Source: Paraburkholderia tagetis (lineage in GTDB: Bacteria > Pseudomonadota > Gammaproteobacteria > Burkholderiales > Burkholderiaceae). From it: a stretch of 64,000 bases of DNA. Positions 61,603 through 64,000 of this stretch are shown one piece after another. The notes under the pieces are model-generated. The model had not been told where the DNA came from. It saw nothing but the letters and a program-made list of their open reading frames with translations, and did no database searches. Position 1 is the stretch's first letter. Each line of letters starts with the position of its first letter. Both the position numbers and the translations under genes were made by a program. The stretch spans positions 62,001 to 126,000 of the forward strand of contig NZ_JAKLJA010000008.1 of the NCBI RefSeq assembly GCF_022213065.1, written 5' to 3'.

Positions 61603-62517
61603 CTAGCAGGCCGCGCCGGATTCGAAGCAACAGCGGAAAAAGCGCACCGCTTCGGCGAGCGCTTCCGGATGCGCGCCAATCTGCGCGTGCGAGACACTCG
61701 GATAGCGCATCACATGGGTGCGCACGCCCGCTTCGATCAGGCGCGATGCGTACTTCTCCGCTTCGATATGCAGTACGTCGTTTTGCGCCGTGACGATGAA
61801 CGTGGCCGGCAACCCGGCAAGGCGCGAAGACTCCAGCGGCGCCGCATACGGATGCATGCGCTGCGAGGCCTCGGGCAAATACGCGCGATAGCAGGCCGCG
61901 CATTCGCTCGCGGAAATATCCGAAGCGAGCCGCGCTTCGTCGCCAAGGCGCGTGAGGCTCGGGTCGAGCATCGGCGCAAAGAGCGCCTGCGCAGCGAGGC
62001 GCACATCGCCACGGTCGCGCGCGATGAACGCGAGCACGTTGGCGATCTGGCCGCCCGCGTCGTGCCCCGCCGCAACGATGCGCTTCGTGCTGCCGCCGAA
62101 TGCGCGTGCCCGTGTGAGCACCCACTGCGCGGCGCGATAGGCGTCTTCGGGCGCGGCCGGAAAAGGAAATTGCGGCGCGAGCGAATAACCCACTGAAACG
62201 ACCAGCGCCGGTAAGCGTTCTGCGAAAAAGCAGGCGGCCGCGTCGGCATCGTCGAGCGTGCCGCGCACGAAGCCGCCGCCGTGGAAGTACAGCAGCACGG
62301 GCAGATTGTTCGCGCCCCGCGGACGGTACAGGCGCAGCACGATGTCCTGCGCATGGCCTTCGATCGTCGCCTCGCTTATGTCGATGGGCGCCAACGCGCG
62401 CGCCTTGCCCGACGGGGCCGCCGCTACGCGGGCGGATTGCGGCGCAGGTGCTGGCTCAGCGGCGCTCGCGGGCAAATTGGCGGAAATCCAGGGCGTCGAA
62501 CGTTTGAAGGCATCCAT
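61603..62517 (-). CDS. Alpha/beta-hydrolase of the efflux operon, LlpE-like
   Basis: A 304-residue HSL-type alpha/beta-hydrolase fold protein, the first gene of the efflux operon, in the place of llpE in Burkholderia. The oxyanion HGGGF is present (LLYFHGGGFVRG), as are the acid Asp (VTAQNDVLHIEAEKY) and His (VSHAQIG). The nucleophile elbow reads AAGHDAGGQIAN, so GxSxG is GHDAG, with Asp where the Ser should be. Esterase activity by the usual mechanism is therefore unlikely. The start at 62517 lacks a strong ribosome binding site. In characterised operons LlpE is dispensable for efflux. Confidence 0.87.
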   Translation of the reverse strand: MDAFKRSTPWISANLPASAAEPAPAPQSARVAAAPSGKARALAPIDISEATIEGHAQDIVLRLYRPRGANNLPVLLYFHGGGFVRGTLDDADAAACFFAERLPALVVSVGYSLAPQFPFPAAPEDAYRAAQWVLTRARAFGGSTKRIVAAGHDAGGQIANVLAFIARDRGDVRLAAQALFAPMLDPSLTRLGDEARLASDISASECAACYRAYLPEASQRMHPYAAPLESSRLAGLPATFIVTAQNDVLHIEAEKYASRLIEAGVRTHVMRYPSVSHAQIGAHPEALAEAVRFFRCCFESGAAC

Positions 62518-62706
62518 GTCGAAACGGCGCAAAGCGCGAAATTAGATTCGAATGGTGCGCATTGTGGGTTCGGCAGACTTGCAAATAAATGCCTATAATC
62601 CGGCAACACAATTCGGCGCACCTGAACAATCCGTTTCCTTTTATTCGCGCGACTGGTCTGGCGTATGACCGCGCGGCGTGCGTCCGATGTCTTTCGGAGA
62701 GTGGCA

Positions 62707-63711
62707 ATGGACCGCCTTCAGGCCATGCAGGTGTTCACCCGCGTCGTCGATACCAATAGCTTCACGCGCGCAGCCGAAACGCTCGACATGCCGCGCGCCT
62801 CAGTCACGACGATCATCCAGAATCTCGAAGCGTTTCTCGGCGTGCGCCTGATGCACCGCACCACGCGCCGTCTTTCGCTCACGCCCGACGGTGCCGCGTA
62901 TTACGAGCGCTGCGTGCGCATTCTTGCGGACGTCGAAGAAACCGAGCTGACTTTCCAGGACCGCAACCGCAAGCCGCACGGCAAGCTGCGCATCGACATG
63001 CCCGGCTCGATCGGGCGGCTCATCGTGATTCCAGCGCTATGCGAGTTTCATGGACGCTACCCCGATATCGACTTGCAACTGGGCCTGACCGATCGCCCGG
63101 TCGACCTGCTGCAAGAGGGCGTGGATTGCGTCGTGCGCGTGGGCGCGCTACAGGATTCGTCGCTGGTCGCGCGGCGCATCGGCCTGTTCGAAGGGGTTTC
63201 GTGCGCGGCGCCCTCGTATCTGGAACGCCACGGCACGCCGCAAACGCTCGAGGAACTGGCCGAGCATCGCGCCGTGAATTACTTTTCGTCGCGCACGGGG
63301 CGCGTGATCGACTGGGCGTTTCTCGTCGACGGCAAGGAAGTGGAGATCAAGCTCAAGAGCATGGTCTCGGTGAACGACGCCGATGCCTATGTGACCTGCG
63401 GCATCGAAGGCTTCGGCCTGATTCAGGGGCCGCGCTACATGGTGCTGCCGCACCTGAAATCGGGCGCGCTCGTCGAAGTCCTGCCCGACTTCAAGCCGCT
63501 GCCCATGCCGATCTCGGCCGTGTATCCGCATAGCCGGCATCTGTCACCGAAGGTGCGCGTGTTCGTCGACTGGATCGCCGAAGTGTTCGACCGCTGCCCG
63601 CTCCTCTCCGGCCGCGCCTCGCTCGACAAGACCTGCACGATGCGCACGATCGAAGAGCGCGAGCAAGCGCCCGCACTCGAAACGCCGGTGATTTCGGAGT
63701 GGGCCGCATAG
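62707..63711 (+). CDS. LysR-type regulator of the efflux operon, BpeT/CeoR-like
   Basis: A 334-residue LysR regulator. The winged helix (about 1-60) reads RLQAMQVFTRVVDTNSFTRA, then PRASVTTIIQNLEAFLGVRL. The effector domain follows (about 90-290), with a C-terminal extension of 35 residues (KTCTMRTIEEREQ...) longer than typical. It is divergent from the llpE-adaptor-pump-channel operon, as bpeT and ceoR are in their clusters, and probably activates it. GGAG lies eight bases before ATG 62707. A TATAAT at 62594-62599 may be part of its own promoter. Confidence 0.88.
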   Translation: MDRLQAMQVFTRVVDTNSFTRAAETLDMPRASVTTIIQNLEAFLGVRLMHRTTRRLSLTPDGAAYYERCVRILADVEETELTFQDRNRKPHGKLRIDMPGSIGRLIVIPALCEFHGRYPDIDLQLGLTDRPVDLLQEGVDCVVRVGALQDSSLVARRIGLFEGVSCAAPSYLERHGTPQTLEELAEHRAVNYFSSRTGRVIDWAFLVDGKEVEIKLKSMVSVNDADAYVTCGIEGFGLIQGPRYMVLPHLKSGALVEVLPDFKPLPMPISAVYPHSRHLSPKVRVFVDWIAEVFDRCPLLSGRASLDKTCTMRTIEEREQAPALETPVISEWAA

Positions 63712-63887
63712 GCTGGGCCGCATAGGCTCGCGTTTCCACGATTGTTCTGGTTTTTCGACAATTCCTTTCGCTTTCGGGACATTTATCGCGCGAGCCCGTG
63801 CATCTACATTTGCTCCTGTCGCCACGGCCACTGATCGATCATCGATTGATCGCATACGGCCAAAGCACCTTAAAACAGGAGCAGATC

Positions 63888-64000
63888 ATGAAACGCACTC
63901 TCGCAACCGCACTCGGCGCCACCCTCGTCATCACGCTCGCTGCGAGCGCATCGGCTTTCGCGGGTGGCATCGGCCGCGCGGGCACCTATGGCCCGCAACC
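63888..64000 (+). CDS. Exported protein, N-terminal fragment (partial)
   Basis: AGGAG six bases before ATG 63888 opens a signal peptide (MKRTLATALGATLVITLAAS, cleavage at AFA) and a mature start GGIGRAGTYGPQ before the window ends. The basic n-region and the AFA-G site are clear. The family cannot be named from 37 residues; small secreted proteins of this style are common in Burkholderiaceae. Confidence 0.7.
   Translation, partial: MKRTLATALGATLVITLAASASAFAGGIGRAGTYGPQ

Overview
The window is GC-rich chromosomal DNA from a member of the Burkholderiaceae, most likely a Paraburkholderia, Caballeronia or Burkholderia. The evidence is the gene families (DUF4148, paired DUF2844/DUF3443, a CeoAB/BpeEF-type efflux operon with its LysR gene and LlpE-like hydrolase), the GC-ending codon use and the gene orders. 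No rRNA, tRNA, CRISPR array, integrase or insertion sequence was found. The genus call is inference from gene content; no marker gene was available.

Layout. 1-4.0 kb: end of a 2Fe-2S protein, two divergent DUF4148 genes, a glycine-rich lipoprotein, YqaE- and DUF1653-type small proteins, a scar where a TetR remnant abuts a glutathione S-transferase remnant, and a GntR regulator facing an MFS transporter. 5.7-13.1 kb: exported and redox proteins, a ferritin-like diiron protein, an amidase carrying a 12-bp minisatellite, an orphan amino-acid binding protein, a Nudix hydrolase and a CDP-diacylglycerol pyrophosphatase. 13.3-20.2 kb: an asparagine/aspartate catabolic cluster (periplasmic asparaginase, LysR regulator, dicarboxylate/amino-acid symporter, double racemase-fold protein, aspartate ammonia-lyase), with the same palindromic operator before the asparaginase and before the transporter. 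20.3-27 kb: leucine/isovalerate operon liuABCD with a divergent TetR regulator of LiuQ type and a palindrome in the leader. 27-41 kb: DUF2891, the DUF3443/DUF2844 pair, small surface proteins, a class A penicillin-binding protein, a lipoprotein with a structured leader, an OmpR-like regulator, a DHA2 exporter, DoxX and an XRE/MmyB regulator. 41.7-50.7 kb: narGHJI, a parvulin-type isomerase and narK for nitrate respiration. 50.7-54.6 kb: universal stress protein, a small membrane protein, flhDC with a long AT-rich upstream region, and mntH. 54.6-55.3 kb: satellites and a 561-bp imperfect inverted repeat. 55.4-63.7 kb: llpE, adaptor, RND pump and outer-membrane factor on the minus strand, with a divergent LysR gene. 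The window ends in a new exported protein.

How the genes work together. Asparaginase releases aspartate and ammonia in the periplasm, the symporter imports aspartate, the racemase-fold protein may interconvert enantiomers, and AspA yields fumarate. The liu enzymes convert isovaleryl-CoA to HMG-CoA; the HMG-CoA lyase is not here. NarGHI with NarJ, the isomerase and NarK form a complete nitrate respiration module apart from its two-component regulators.

Most interesting: two intergenic elements (about 6284-6350 and 35230-35287) share an unassigned RNA-like architecture in which a central strand can pair with either of two flanking strands. Their stems differ in sequence yet keep pairing, and one copy sits directly before a Shine-Dalgarno sequence. 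Also notable are recurrent 12-bp minisatellites at five loci, a TGTTAC motif array before flhDC, a racemase fusion with one degenerate half, and an LlpE homologue with Asp at the nucleophile position.
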